64,000 nt of DNA from the NCBI GenBank assembly GCA_964449075.1, contig CAYVBJ010000007.1, forward strand, positions 41,287 to 105,286. Direction: 5' to 3'. The notes below the pieces were generated by a model. The model saw nothing but the letters and a program-made list of their open reading frames with translations, made no database searches and was not told the DNA's origin. Shown here piece by piece: positions 52,583 through 62,512 of the stretch; the first letter of the stretch is position 1, and each line of letters begins with the position of its first letter. The translations under genes and the position numbers were made by a program. The stretch comes from CAYVBJ01 sp964449075. Its GTDB lineage: Bacteria > Bacteroidota > Rhodothermia > Balneolales > Balneolaceae.

Positions 52583-54070
52583 ATGGAAAGTACCGTCCGC
52601 GTACGATTTGCCCCTTCTCCAACCGGGTTTTTGCATGTTGGAGGTTTACGAACAGCTCTTTACAACTATCTATTTGCCCGGGGCCATTCGAATGGCAAAT
52701 TTATTCTCCGAATCGAAGATACAGATCAATCCCGTTACGTTGAAGAAGCGGAATCTGATATCATCCGTGCATTAAACTGGTGTGGAATTGAGATTGATGA
52801 AGGACCTGAAAATCCTGGAGATTTCGGGCCTTACAGGCAGAGCGAACGGCAAAAAATCTATGAAACATATGCGGAAAAACTGATTAAATCCGGGAATGCG
52901 TATTACGCGTTTGATACAACCGATGAAATCGATCAGATGCGTGAAAGGCTTCAAAAATCCGGAAATCCGTCGCCCCGGTATGATTCCATCACACGTCAGT
53001 CCATGAAAAACAGCTTAACCCTGCCGCAGAGCGAAGTTGATGAAAAACTTGAACGCGGCGAGGAATATGTAATCCGGCTGAAAGTACCCCGGCGTGAAAC
53101 CGTCCGGTTCGAAGATGAAATACGTGGTATTGTCTCCTTTGAAACCAAAGGGCTTGATGACCAGGTCCTGATAAAGTCTGACCGTATGCCAACCTACCAT
53201 CTGGCTAATGTTGTGGATGATCATCTGATGCAAATCACCCATGTAATCCGGGGCGAAGAGTGGCTGAGCAGCACACCCAAGCACCTTCTTCTCTACCAAT
53301 ACCTGGGCTGGGAGCCACCCGTGATGGCTCACCTTCCGCTGATCATGTCACCTAGCGGCGGCAAACTTTCCAAGAGAAAAGCTGAGGAGGAAGGTATCCC
53401 GGTTAATACACGCGACTATATAAAACAACATTTTGAACCCGAAGCACTGGTAAACTTCCTTGCCTATCTCGGCTGGAGCCCGGGTGATGACAGCGAGATT
53501 CATTCACTTAAGGAGCTGAGCGAACTCTTTACACTCGACCGGGTCAGTAAAGGCGGGGCCGTATTCAATTATAAAAAACTGATCTGGTACAACGAACACT
53601 ATCTGCGTGAAAAGCCGGATACTGAAATTGCAAAAGAGGTAAAACCTATTGCTGAAGAACACGGATATGATATCAAGAACGACAGGTATCTTGAAACGGC
53701 AATTTCACTTATGAAAGACCGGGTCAGTAAAGTGGATGAGTTTGTAACGCTCGGATCTTTCTTTTTTGAAGACCCAAAAGAATACGATGAAAAAGCTCTA
53801 AAAAAATGGAGAGATGACAGCCCCGGGCTTGTGAAGGCCTATCGTGAAAAAATTGATTCACTTTCTGATGATTCCTTCAAAGCTGGTAAACTGAAAGAGA
53901 TTTTAGAAGAGACGATTGCCGAACAGGAAGTAGGATTTGGCAAACTGATGATGCCCCTGCGAATTGCCATTACCGGGATCGGATTTGGCCCTGACCTCTT
54001 TGGAACTATGGAATTGCTGGGCAAGGAGACAATTTTGAGGCGGATCGACCAGGCTTTGGCTCAAATCTGA
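52583..54070 (+). CDS. gltX: Glutamyl-tRNA synthetase
   Basis: This 495-residue class I synthetase has the HIGH-like motif FAPSPTGFLHVGGLRTALYN (residues 9-28) and the KMSKS-like GGKLSKRKAEEEG (~residue 260). VNFLAYLGWSPGD and RVSKGGAVFNYKKL follow. It attaches Glu to tRNA(Glu), and in organisms with GatCAB also to tRNA(Gln); gatB is present at 28020-29471, supporting a non-discriminating role. Confidence 0.97.
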   Translation: MESTVRVRFAPSPTGFLHVGGLRTALYNYLFARGHSNGKFILRIEDTDQSRYVEEAESDIIRALNWCGIEIDEGPENPGDFGPYRQSERQKIYETYAEKLIKSGNAYYAFDTTDEIDQMRERLQKSGNPSPRYDSITRQSMKNSLTLPQSEVDEKLERGEEYVIRLKVPRRETVRFEDEIRGIVSFETKGLDDQVLIKSDRMPTYHLANVVDDHLMQITHVIRGEEWLSSTPKHLLLYQYLGWEPPVMAHLPLIMSPSGGKLSKRKAEEEGIPVNTRDYIKQHFEPEALVNFLAYLGWSPGDDSEIHSLKELSELFTLDRVSKGGAVFNYKKLIWYNEHYLREKPDTEIAKEVKPIAEEHGYDIKNDRYLETAISLMKDRVSKVDEFVTLGSFFFEDPKEYDEKALKKWRDDSPGLVKAYREKIDSLSDDSFKAGKLKEILEETIAEQEVGFGKLMMPLRIAITGIGFGPDLFGTMELLGKETILRRIDQALAQI

Positions 54071-54364
54071 GCTCTGCCAACACGTAAAAAGGCTTTCAGA
54101 TGTGATGTGACAGTTTTATGATAAATTTTATTGAGCTATAAATTGTTATAAAACTACAGCATATTGTTATTTTTTTAAAATTGATCCGGAGAGATTTCTG
54201 ACATGTTAAACTGATACATCGGAACACTTTCCGGCTCTCAGAATTAAATAGCTTTCTGTCTGCAGAGAACTTCCTCAGTTAACAACTAAATTTTCTGTCA
54301 ATGCAGGTGTTAACCCGAATCCTGCTTATTTTTAATAATTCAACGCTCATAAATTTATACCGCC
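54071..54364. other. Intergenic gap
   Basis: This ~294-base AT-rich gap between gltX and the AsmA-like gene shows nothing beyond a presumable promoter. Confidence 0.4.
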
Positions 54365-57300
54365 ATGAAATTATTTCTCAAGATTCTTGCCGCTCTGGTT
54401 GCCCTGTTCATTGTTCTGCTAATCGGGTTAAATCTCTACTTCACTGACGACCGGCTGAAAAGCATGATTCTGCCGGAAGTAAATGAAGCGATTGGACGGG
54501 AAGTTCAGGTTGAGTCGATGTCCGTTACTTACTTCCGTACATTCCCTCGTTTTGGAGTCAGCATCGGTAATTTTGTTTTGCCATCTGGTAATGATCAGCC
54601 CGATGTAGCGTCACTTGAAGAGCTCCTCGTTTCCGTAAAACTTTTCCCGCTGATTGGCGGCGAGGTTGCGATCGGTGAGCTATCGATGATCGGTCCTGAT
54701 GTGAACTATATTATTTATGAAGACGGATCAACCAATATCGATTTCTTGCTTGAGCTTGCAGAAGAAGATCCTGAAACGGCAGCAGAAGAGGAATCCGGCT
54801 ATGCGATTGCAATCCCCTATTTCACTCTTCGAAATGCTTCAGTTTTGTACGATGACCGGTCAGAGCAAACCACTATGAAGCTCCGGGGACTTGATGCGGA
54901 TCTCTCCCTCCGGTTTGCGGATCTGATTGAAAGCACCGTGGATGCCAATCTGGAAAATTTATCGGTTTCCATGGATGGTGAAAACTATATTGAAAATCTT
55001 GCTATCAGCCTGCAGCAGGAATCGGTGCTTGACAACGATCGCGAAATCCTGACACTCAGTGAAGGCACACTTTCCATTCGCGGACTCGCACTAAACCTGG
55101 CCGGTGAGATAAAAAACTGGAGTGCAGATGCTCCTGAAATGGACCTGCAGTTTTCTTCAAGCTCAGAGAATTTCGGCGAACTTCTGCGTCTTGCACCACC
55201 CGAATATGACGAGTATCTCTCAGGTCTTGAAACAAGCGGATCACTGATTTTTGACGGATCTGTGAGTGGTAAAGTTGCTGAAGACAGTCTCCCTCAATTT
55301 AATGTACTGGTTGAGGTCAGTGACGGATATATCAAAAACCCGGACCTTCCTGAGGCGATCAGGGATATCCGTTTTAAAATGGAAGCGTCGAACAGTCTTC
55401 TTGAAATTGCGCAATTCCAGGCACGTGCCGGTGATAACAATCTCAGCGGATCCGGCAATATCGAGCGCCCATTTGATGAAGATGGCATCTTTTCACTTGA
55501 AGCCAGCGGAGATGTGGATCTCTCCACAGTAGGAAGTTTTTATCCGCTTGACGAGGCAGGCATTGAAGAGCTCAGGGGGGAAATTTCACTCAATGCAAAT
55601 GCAAATGGTCGGCTGGACAGGCCTGAATCTGCCACGTTCACGTCCAGCTTTACACTTACAGATGGATTGTTAAAATATGAAGACGTCCCACAGCCTGTTG
55701 AGGGTATTAATGCCGTGATACGGGCAAGCGATGATCTGCTGCGAATCGAATCAAGCGAACTAAAAGCTGCCGGCAACTCTTTTAGTATGAACGGCTCCGT
55801 TGCGCGTCCACTCGACGAAAATGAACGCTCTTTTGACATTACAGCTGATCTCAATTTTGATCTTGCAACTGTTAAAGATTTTTATCCGATCGACGAAGAC
55901 ACTCTTACCATGAGGGGCAATCTAACCGCTAATGCAACACTTCGCGGTAAAGCCGATCCCGATCAGCTTGAGCAGGCATTGCAAAACAGCAGGATTGAAT
56001 TTCAAAACGGTTACCTTTCCCACAAGTCACTTGGCAAACCGCTTGAAGATATCACCCTGGTTGCGAATGCGAGTGGCACCCTCCTTCAGATGGATGAAGC
56101 CCGGTTCATATCCGGAAACAACAATTTGCAGATGAGCGGAAATATTGAAAACTACCTGGGTGATAACCCGGTCTTTGATGTTACTGTTCGCGGTGATGCG
56201 CTCCTGAGTGATCTGTCTGCCTACTATTCACTTGAACCGTGGGTTAATGAACTGACCGGGGAAGCCAAACTAAATTTAGAAGTAACTGGTCCGGCCGGCA
56301 ATCCGCAGGATATCGCTTTAAACGGCACCTTTGAGCTGCAAAATGTAAATGCTTCCGGCGATTCACTCTCACTTCCGGTTACAAGTCTGAACGGAAAACT
56401 TACCGCAACTCCTGAAGCCATGACACTTGAAAGTTTCAGCATGAACTACGGATCATCCGATTTCCAGGTAGAAGGACGATTGGAAAACTATTTGGGCTTC
56501 CTGCAGGAGCATGAAACTGAGGCAACGATGCCAAAACTTTCCGGAAGTTACCGCAGCAAGATGCTAAATACGGATGAGATGATCGACTGGGAAGAAGAGG
56601 CTGAAGAAGAGCCCGTCCCTATTGAACTGCCGGAACTTCTGTCCACGGTAACTGCAGAAATTGATTCGCTGATCTATTTTGGCATTGTTGTAACCGACCT
56701 GAAGGGAGAAGCGCGTACCAACCCGGAACAAATTCTTCTGGATAATGCTACTGCGAATTTATTTCAGGGTGAGGCAAGTGGCCGGATGACCTGGAATGCA
56801 AAAGATCCTGAACGAACGGATATGAGGTTTGTGGGCCGGCTCGACAGCCTTCAGGCGTCATCTTTTTTCCGTGAAATGAATCTCTTTGGAAGTCAGGGCA
56901 ACATTCATGAATATCTGTCGGGATCTTTCAGCGCTGATACTGATTACTTTACTGAATTTGATGTGTTTCTGAATCCGGATCCCGGAAGCACAAAAGCAAA
57001 CGGCAGTTTTGGTATGACCAAGGCAAGGCTAAATGGTCATCCTATCCAGGAGAGTGTAGCCGCGTGGCTTGGGTCCTCTGAAATTGAAAACCTGGCCCTG
57101 GATAAATGGACAGCTAACTATGTGATTCAGGACACTCTTCTCTCATTTGATAACTTCAGGATGACAAGCGACAGTCTTGGCCTTGAGCTGGACGGAACTC
57201 AGCATCTTGTCACTGAAAGAATCAATTACCAGGCTGAACTCATTTTACCGGCCAGGTTCAAAAATGATATAGCAAGTGTACTTTCCGGGCGGGCGGCGGA

Positions 57301-57466
57301 TGCATTGACCCGCGAAGATGGAAAAATCGGCATCCCTCTTAAAATCAGAGGAACTTCTGAAAATCCGAGTGTGACACCTGATGAAAAAGTTATCGAAGAT
57401 ATCCTCAAAAAGTTTTTGAAAGAAGATGTGAGCGGAGCACTCAAAAAACTGTTCGGCGGGGGATAA
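54365..57466 (+). CDS. AsmA-family membrane-anchored protein
   Basis: This 1033-residue protein has an N-terminal transmembrane helix (FLKILAALVALFIVLLIGLNLYF). The AsmA N-terminal region follows (GREVQVESMSVTYFRTFPRFGVSIGNFVL), then repeated beta-strand modules such as RADDLLRIESSELKAAGNSFSMNGSV-type repeats (ASNSLLEIAQFQARAGDNNLSGSG, SGTLLQMDEARFISGNNNLQMSG). The repeats fit a long groove-forming beta structure like the inter-membrane lipid transport proteins TamB, YhdP and AsmA. The C-terminus ends in AsmA_2-like sequence. It probably spans the periplasm. Confidence 0.85.
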   Translation: MKLFLKILAALVALFIVLLIGLNLYFTDDRLKSMILPEVNEAIGREVQVESMSVTYFRTFPRFGVSIGNFVLPSGNDQPDVASLEELLVSVKLFPLIGGEVAIGELSMIGPDVNYIIYEDGSTNIDFLLELAEEDPETAAEEESGYAIAIPYFTLRNASVLYDDRSEQTTMKLRGLDADLSLRFADLIESTVDANLENLSVSMDGENYIENLAISLQQESVLDNDREILTLSEGTLSIRGLALNLAGEIKNWSADAPEMDLQFSSSSENFGELLRLAPPEYDEYLSGLETSGSLIFDGSVSGKVAEDSLPQFNVLVEVSDGYIKNPDLPEAIRDIRFKMEASNSLLEIAQFQARAGDNNLSGSGNIERPFDEDGIFSLEASGDVDLSTVGSFYPLDEAGIEELRGEISLNANANGRLDRPESATFTSSFTLTDGLLKYEDVPQPVEGINAVIRASDDLLRIESSELKAAGNSFSMNGSVARPLDENERSFDITADLNFDLATVKDFYPIDEDTLTMRGNLTANATLRGKADPDQLEQALQNSRIEFQNGYLSHKSLGKPLEDITLVANASGTLLQMDEARFISGNNNLQMSGNIENYLGDNPVFDVTVRGDALLSDLSAYYSLEPWVNELTGEAKLNLEVTGPAGNPQDIALNGTFELQNVNASGDSLSLPVTSLNGKLTATPEAMTLESFSMNYGSSDFQVEGRLENYLGFLQEHETEATMPKLSGSYRSKMLNTDEMIDWEEEAEEEPVPIELPELLSTVTAEIDSLIYFGIVVTDLKGEARTNPEQILLDNATANLFQGEASGRMTWNAKDPERTDMRFVGRLDSLQASSFFREMNLFGSQGNIHEYLSGSFSADTDYFTEFDVFLNPDPGSTKANGSFGMTKARLNGHPIQESVAAWLGSSEIENLALDKWTANYVIQDTLLSFDNFRMTSDSLGLELDGTQHLVTERINYQAELILPARFKNDIASVLSGRAADALTREDGKIGIPLKIRGTSENPSVTPDEKVIEDILKKFLKEDVSGALKKLFGGG

Positions 57467-57578
57467 ATTTTGTGGTCCTGTGACTCATCATGTTGCTTTT
57501 TGGACAACTATGAATTCTTAACAGCTTTAATTATCATAGTTTGTTGGTTAAACAATTTTTTAAACACATTTATAACTT

Positions 57579-58652
57579 ATGTCTGACCAAAATGAGGTAA
57601 CCTACCAGTCTGTCTCCTGGGATGATGATTCACTCTTCATTATCGATCAAACGCATCTCCCCGAACGTGAAATCAATCTCCAGCTGAGCTCAGCCGGCCA
57701 GGTATGGGATGCAATCAAAAAGCTGAAAGTTCGCGGTGCTCCGGCAATCGGGATTGCAGGTGCTTATGGTTTCTATCTTGGAATTCGCGATTTACAAGCT
57801 GAAAATTATGACAGTTTTGAGAGGGAAGCTTCCAGGATTGCCGATTACCTGAACAGTGCACGACCCACCGCTGTGAATTTGTCGTGGGCACTTGAACGTA
57901 TCAAAAACACACTTTATGCCCACAAGAATGAACCGGTTCAAAAGCTAAAAGAGATTGCGCTTGAAACAGCAATCACCATTCACAATGAAGATCGTCGTCT
58001 CTGTAAATCCATTGGCGAGAAAGGTCTTGAAATTGTTCCTGAGAATGCTAATATCCTGACTCATTGCAACACCGGAGGGCTGGCAACTTCGCAATACGGA
58101 ACTGCCTTTAGTGTTATCTTTCATGCTCACCGGGACGGAAAATTAAAGCTGGCATGGGTGGATGAAACCCGTCCGCTTCTGCAGGGCTCACGCCTGACCG
58201 CCTGGGAGATGCAGAAAGCAGGTATCCCGTTCAAACTGATCGTGGATTCTGCTGCGGCTTCCGTAATAAAAGCAGGGTTGGCTGACCTGATTGTTACAGG
58301 TGCCGACCGGATTTCGGCCAATGGAGATACAGCAAATAAAATCGGGACTTATAATCTTGCGGTATTGGCACATCACCACAATATTCCATTTTACATTGCT
58401 GCCCCCTATTCAACCATCGACCTCAGTCTTGAAACCGGGGACGACATTGTAATTGAAGAGCGCGAAAGCGATGAGGTGACGTCGTTTGGCAGCAAGCCCA
58501 CTGCGCCCGACAAAACCGAGACCTGGAATCCTGCATTTGATGTTACGCCATCCTCATTAATCACCGGGATCATCACCGAAAAAGGAATTATAAAACCCGA
58601 TTACAAAAAAAACCTCCGGAAGATGATGGATAGCCGCGAAGAATTCGCCTGA
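57579..58652 (+). CDS. mtnA: S-methyl-5-thioribose-1-phosphate isomerase
   Basis: This 357-residue protein has GAPAIGIAGAYGFYLG, NILTHCNTGGLATSQYG, TGADRISANGDTANKIGTY and the C-terminal FDVTPSSLITGIITEKG of MtnA/eIF2B-like isomerases. It acts in the methionine salvage pathway. Its TGA stop (58650-58652) lies inside a REP hairpin arm (TTCGCCTGATGACT, 58644-58657). Confidence 0.96.
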   Translation: MSDQNEVTYQSVSWDDDSLFIIDQTHLPEREINLQLSSAGQVWDAIKKLKVRGAPAIGIAGAYGFYLGIRDLQAENYDSFEREASRIADYLNSARPTAVNLSWALERIKNTLYAHKNEPVQKLKEIALETAITIHNEDRRLCKSIGEKGLEIVPENANILTHCNTGGLATSQYGTAFSVIFHAHRDGKLKLAWVDETRPLLQGSRLTAWEMQKAGIPFKLIVDSAAASVIKAGLADLIVTGADRISANGDTANKIGTYNLAVLAHHHNIPFYIAAPYSTIDLSLETGDDIVIEERESDEVTSFGSKPTAPDKTETWNPAFDVTPSSLITGIITEKGIIKPDYKKNLRKMMDSREEFA

Positions 58653-58707
58653 TGACTGAAGGCAACAGTACGGCAGTAGACTGTAAGCGATTAAGTCGTC
58701 TGGCGAG
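58644..58707. repeat. REP module A at the mtnA end
   Basis: TTCGCCTGATGACT (58644-58657) pairs with AGTCGTCTGGCGA (58694-58706). It is the same module as at 19621, 20238 and 20742. The mtnA stop codon lies within the left arm. Confidence 0.8.
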
Positions 58708-59060
58708 TGTACCTGGCAAGAAATCGATGGTTTAAAAAAATCCTCATGCTGAAAGGCTTTGAGGTCACAGGCCAGCACTTCCCCAAGAGTAACAATAAGC
58801 CAAAACCCTCAGGCTGAAAGCATGACACATCACAGCCCGGGGCAGCCGTGTACAGACCGGGAAATCATGCGCCGATAATCCAGCAGGCTATAGGCCTGTA
58901 GCATCACAGCCCGGGGCGAAACGCCCAGGGAAATCACGCGAACCAATCCCCGGCAGGCTGAAGGCCTGGAACAGGACCGGATGTGAACATTCACTGCCAT
59001 TCAATTCCGGCTTGCGAACATTCGCGGAATACTCTCCGCGGCCCTTAGCGCCCATTGCGG
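58708..59060. repeat. REP modules C/D between mtnA and YtxJ
   Basis: The region holds CAGGCTGAAAGC, AGCCCGGGGCAGCCG and AGCCCGGGGCGAAACGCCCAGGG words and a GGCAGGCTGAAGGCCTGGAACAGGACCGGATGTGAACATT tail split over several short palindromes. The same modules recur near 62340, 62780 and 63700. No gene is seen. Confidence 0.75.
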
Positions 59061-59608
59061 TTACCCCCTCAACTGCTCCAAAATAGCATGTGCCCTGATT
59101 CTTCCATGAGATGCATGCCAGAAAACCTTCCCATTCTGAATAATAAGAACCTGGGGCGACTGATGTATAATACCGGATTTTGAAGCAATAANNNNNNNNN
59201 NNNNNNNNNNNNNNNNNNNNNNNNNNNNNNNNNNNNNNNNNNNNNNNNNNNNNNNNNNNNNNNNNNNNNNNNNNNNNNNNNNNNNNNNNNNTGAATAATA
59301 AGAACCTGGGGCGACTGATGTATAATACCGGATTTTGAAGCAATAAGATTAGATATCGCCCGAAATCTCACAACATTAATAAAATGGAGATCAGCCAGCT
59401 CCATGATTGACTCCGAGGCAGCTTCAATTTCCGATTTTGCAAACCAGCAAATACTGCAGGAGTTACTGTGCTTATAGATCAGTTGCGGTTTTTCAGTAGA
59501 ACGATCAAAAATTTGCTCAAGATCATTTTCTGATTCCGGTATATTCCATACGGATTCATCGATTCCACCGCCTGAGAATGCATTTTTTATACCTGTAAAA
59601 AAACTCAT
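59061..59608 (-). CDS. ytxJ: YtxJ-family bacillithiol-system protein, split by an assembly gap
   Basis: The start is ATG 59606-59608 and the stop TAA 59061-59063. Between them lies a 100-N gap plus a duplicated 55-base contig end (59137-59191 equals 59292-59346). Removing 155 bases gives a 393-base in-frame gene of 130 residues. The N-terminal part has IYKHSNSCSICWFAKSEIE and HFINVVRF, and after repair the end reads SPQVLIIQNGKVFWHASHGR then IRAHAILEQLRG. This fits the DUF2847/YtxJ thioredoxin-like family tied to bacillithiol chemistry. It follows pfkA by 4 bases. The frame spanning the Ns in the raw sequence is not real. Confidence 0.85.
59192..59291. other. 100-N scaffold gap (artefact)
   Basis: Exactly 100 N bases lie between two identical 55-base contig ends (59137-59191 and 59292-59346). 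The overlap shows the contigs join directly. Confidence 0.97.
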
Positions 59609-59612
59609 ACCA

Positions 59613-60689
59613 TTAATTTCCTAAACAAACACCTATATCCTGTGCTGTTTTAATTGTATCATTATCGAGTGGCACCGTCTTTATTTTACCTGCCACATCG
59701 GCTATAGGAATGCCAATGATACGATTTTCACGCAAAACAATCAGGTTGTTGTATATCTTTTTTTCCACAGCACGAATAGCCGCAGCCCCAAACCGCAGAG
59801 ATATCAGCCGGTCATAGGTTGAAGGAGTTCCGCCCCGCTGCAGGTGTCCCAGTACAAGCGAACGAGTCTCTTTCCCAGTTTTTTCCTGCAGCACTTTTTC
59901 CAGGTGTTCGCCAATACCGCCAAGCACCTCCGATTGTCCGGGCACTTTCCCTTTTACAAACCGTTCTCCGCCTTTTTCACAGGCACCTTCTGCAACAACC
60001 ACAATTACATGATGCTGATCCTTCTCCTCCCTCTCCTTTACCTTTTCTGCGATAGAGTCGATAGTAAACTCAATCTCCGGTATCAGGATCACATCTGCTG
60101 ATGATGAAAGTCCGGCGTGCAGTGCAATCCATCCGGCATAACGACCCATCACTTCCACAATCATAATTCGCCGGTGAGATTCCGCTGTTGTTGTGATCCG
60201 GTCGATGGCTTCGGTAGCCGTATTTACGGCTGTATCAAAACCAAGAGTAACATCACACCCCCAAACATCATTGTCGATGGTTTTAGGAACACCTACAATC
60301 TTACATCCTTTCCGGCTAAGCCTGTGGGCAATTCTCATTGAGCCATCTCCTCCAATAGCAATCAGTGCATCCATATTGTGTTTTTGAAAAACCTCAATTG
60401 CTTCATCCGACCTGTCTTCAACATCCCAGGAGCCGTCACTTTTCTGATAGGGCATCTCAAATGGATTGCCCCGGTTAGCTGTGCCAAGGATAGTGCCGCC
60501 CTTCATTGTGATTCCGCGAACCATTTCAGGTGTCATCCGGATAAATAGCTGGTCAGTGTAAAGAGATCCATATCCGTTTTTGATCCCATAGATTTCCCAG
60601 CCTTTTTTTAGTCCAGATAATGTTGCAGCCCTTATTACGGCATTTAACCCCGGAGCATCTCCTCCGCCCGTATTAATTGCAATTTTCAT
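59613..60689 (-). CDS. pfkA: 6-phosphofructokinase
   Basis: This 358-residue protein has GGGDAPGLNAVIRAA, IAIGGDGSM (~residue 113), VPKTIDNDVWGCDVTLGFDTA and MGRYAGWIALHAG. The GGDGS form favours ATP as donor, while PKTIDND is the version found in PPi-type or group III enzymes, so donor specificity is not settled. It overlaps the upstream Sua5-family gene by 4 bases and precedes ytxJ by 4 bases. Confidence 0.93.
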   Translation of the reverse strand: MKIAINTGGGDAPGLNAVIRAATLSGLKKGWEIYGIKNGYGSLYTDQLFIRMTPEMVRGITMKGGTILGTANRGNPFEMPYQKSDGSWDVEDRSDEAIEVFQKHNMDALIAIGGDGSMRIAHRLSRKGCKIVGVPKTIDNDVWGCDVTLGFDTAVNTATEAIDRITTTAESHRRIMIVEVMGRYAGWIALHAGLSSSADVILIPEIEFTIDSIAEKVKEREEKDQHHVIVVVAEGACEKGGERFVKGKVPGQSEVLGGIGEHLEKVLQEKTGKETRSLVLGHLQRGGTPSTYDRLISLRFGAAAIRAVEKKIYNNLIVLRENRIIGIPIADVAGKIKTVPLDNDTIKTAQDIGVCLGN

Positions 60690-61366
60690 ACTGCTTCGCT
60701 TTCCAGAAGATCATGACCGAGAAAAGCAAGTGTTTCACTCATTCTTTCAAGACCGAGGCCCCGGCGCAAAAGAGCAGGGCGATCGCCTGTCAGGTCAACA
60801 ATGGTTGTTTGATCGGAGCGCAGCGGCTGCTGATTATCCACAATAATATCGACCAATTTGTCGAACCTGGAGAGAAACATTTCACGATTTGAATCGGAAG
60901 GATTACCATGTTCCACATCGTCGAGCCGAGCGGTGATAGCCGTCAGAGGCCGGCCAACGGCTTTGATAATATCAAGACATATCTGATTCTCCGGAACACG
61001 TATTCCCACGGTTCTTTTCTTAGGATGAACAAGCAAACGCGGAACTTCCCTTGTAGCAGGCAGAATAAATGTGTACGGACCCGGAATCAGCCGTTTTATC
61101 AATTTAAAATTTTCATCGGTCAGATTGGCAAATGTGGAAACATGCTGAAGACTGTAACACATTACTGAAAGATGATCTTTTTTGCTCATATTGCGTATCT
61201 GCCTGATGCGGTCTATACCTTTTTTATTCTTATAATCACAACCCAGTGCGTACTGGCTGTCGGAGGGAAAAAGCAAAACCGATTCATTATTTTTTATTTC
61301 ATCTGCAATTTCAAAAACCCTTTTTTGGTGAGGTGTTTCAGGATGAAGTTTTATGCGATTTGCCAT
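60686..61366 (-). CDS. Sua5/YciO/YrdC-family protein
   Basis: This 226-residue protein has a YrdC-fold (LLFPSDSQYALGCDYKNKKG, IRNMSKKDHLSVMC, LIPGPYTFILPATREVPRLLVHPKKRTVGIRVPEN, RPALLRRGLGLE). It lacks the extra Sua5 C-terminal domain, so it is a YciO or TsaC-like member. The TsaC role (threonylcarbamoyl-AMP for tRNA t6A) is possible but the YciO subgroup is of unclear function. It is first in the Sua5-pfkA-ytxJ operon. Confidence 0.85.
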   Translation of the reverse strand: MANRIKLHPETPHQKRVFEIADEIKNNESVLLFPSDSQYALGCDYKNKKGIDRIRQIRNMSKKDHLSVMCYSLQHVSTFANLTDENFKLIKRLIPGPYTFILPATREVPRLLVHPKKRTVGIRVPENQICLDIIKAVGRPLTAITARLDDVEHGNPSDSNREMFLSRFDKLVDIIVDNQQPLRSDQTTIVDLTGDRPALLRRGLGLERMSETLAFLGHDLLESEAV

Positions 61367-61553
61367 TTTGTTTTTTTAAATTAGAATGAAGGCAGGTGAA
61401 CTGCCATATTTTAATTATCAAAGTATCCATAATGCTAATTGTAAGTACACATTTTTCTATCACATTAGCAAAACGGTTTTCAACGATTCACAACTTTTTT
61501 ATGTTCTTAGAAAAGAACATATAATACTAACTCAAAAATAAAATGATTCTATT

Positions 61554-62258
61554 ATGAATACCAGTGTAAAAGCATTTTGGTTAGGTCACTCAACATTTAA
61601 ACTTGAGTCTCCGTCAGGAAAAATTATTTATATTGATCCCTTTTTAAGTCAAAATCCTGCCACCCCTGAATCAGAGAAACAGCCGGAAAAAGCAGACTAT
61701 ATATTACTTACACATGGCCACGAAGATCATGTTGGCGATACCCTCGAAATTGCCAAACGCACAGGTTGTACTGTAGTCGCCCAGGTGGAGCTGTCTCATC
61801 TTTTAAAAAAACACGGGTTGGATGAAGATCAGCGAATAGAGTTTAACAAAGGCGGAACTGTTTCATTTGATGATTTTTCGGTAACGCTTGTAACAGCCAA
61901 CCACAGCTCGTCATTTGGCGGTGAATATGCAGGAGAAGCAGGCGGACTTGTTGTCTCTTTCAAAGAGGATATCACATTTTACCATCTGGGTGACACCAAT
62001 ATTTTTGGCGACCTCGAACTTTATGAAGATCTGTATGAACCGGATGTACTGGCTGTACCTATGGGCGATCACTATACAATGGGACCTAAAGAGGCAGCTT
62101 ATGCTGTCGAAATGATGAGTGCTGAGCTTGCCATTCCCATTCATTACGGAACATTTCCTGTACTAACGGGAAAGCCTGAGGATTTTAAATCTCTTACGGA
62201 AGAGATTTCTGACACCAGGGTTTTGATTCCGGAGGCTGGTGAACAGTTTCTGAAATAA
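61554..62258 (+). CDS. UPF0173 metallo-beta-lactamase-fold hydrolase
   Basis: This 234-residue protein begins KAFWLGHSTFKLESPSGKIIYIDPFL and has the metal motif THGHEDHVGD, NHSSSFGGEYAGEAGGLVV, YHLGDTNIFGDLELYEDLYEPDVLAVPMGDHYTMGP and IPIHYGTFPVLTG. It is a metal-dependent hydrolase of the UPF0173 family with unknown substrate. It is divergent from the Sua5-family gene and stands alone. Confidence 0.9.
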   Translation: MNTSVKAFWLGHSTFKLESPSGKIIYIDPFLSQNPATPESEKQPEKADYILLTHGHEDHVGDTLEIAKRTGCTVVAQVELSHLLKKHGLDEDQRIEFNKGGTVSFDDFSVTLVTANHSSSFGGEYAGEAGGLVVSFKEDITFYHLGDTNIFGDLELYEDLYEPDVLAVPMGDHYTMGPKEAAYAVEMMSAELAIPIHYGTFPVLTGKPEDFKSLTEEISDTRVLIPEAGEQFLK

Positions 62259-62329
62259 GACGCAGTCTTACGTTCAGTAATCCTGATTTTGTAATACAGA
62301 CGGCAAAATTATTGATTAATGTACATGCA

Positions 62330-62512
62330 AAAACCACCAGGCTGAAAGCCTGAAACATCAAAGCCCGGGGCAAACGTCCCGGGAAATCATGCGCGTCGAT
62401 AATCCAGCAGGCTCAAGGCCTGTAACAGGTCCAGCCGTGAACCTGCCGGGGTTTAGAATTTTGGCCATGTCTCAATGCGCCAAACCATATCCGGCCACCA
62501 TACCCTCGCCTG
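62330..62512. repeat. REP C-module cluster before the transposase
   Basis: CAGGCTGAAAGCCTGAAAC, AGCCCGGGGCAAACGTCCCGGGAAATCATGCGC-type and CAGGCTCAAGGCCTG palindromes occupy most of the gap after the UPF0173 gene. They match 58798-58990. Confidence 0.75.

Noticed and set aside
58888..59343. Reading frames spanning the N block
   Set aside because: They depend on the Ns and on a duplicated contig end; the repaired ytxJ frame explains the sequence.
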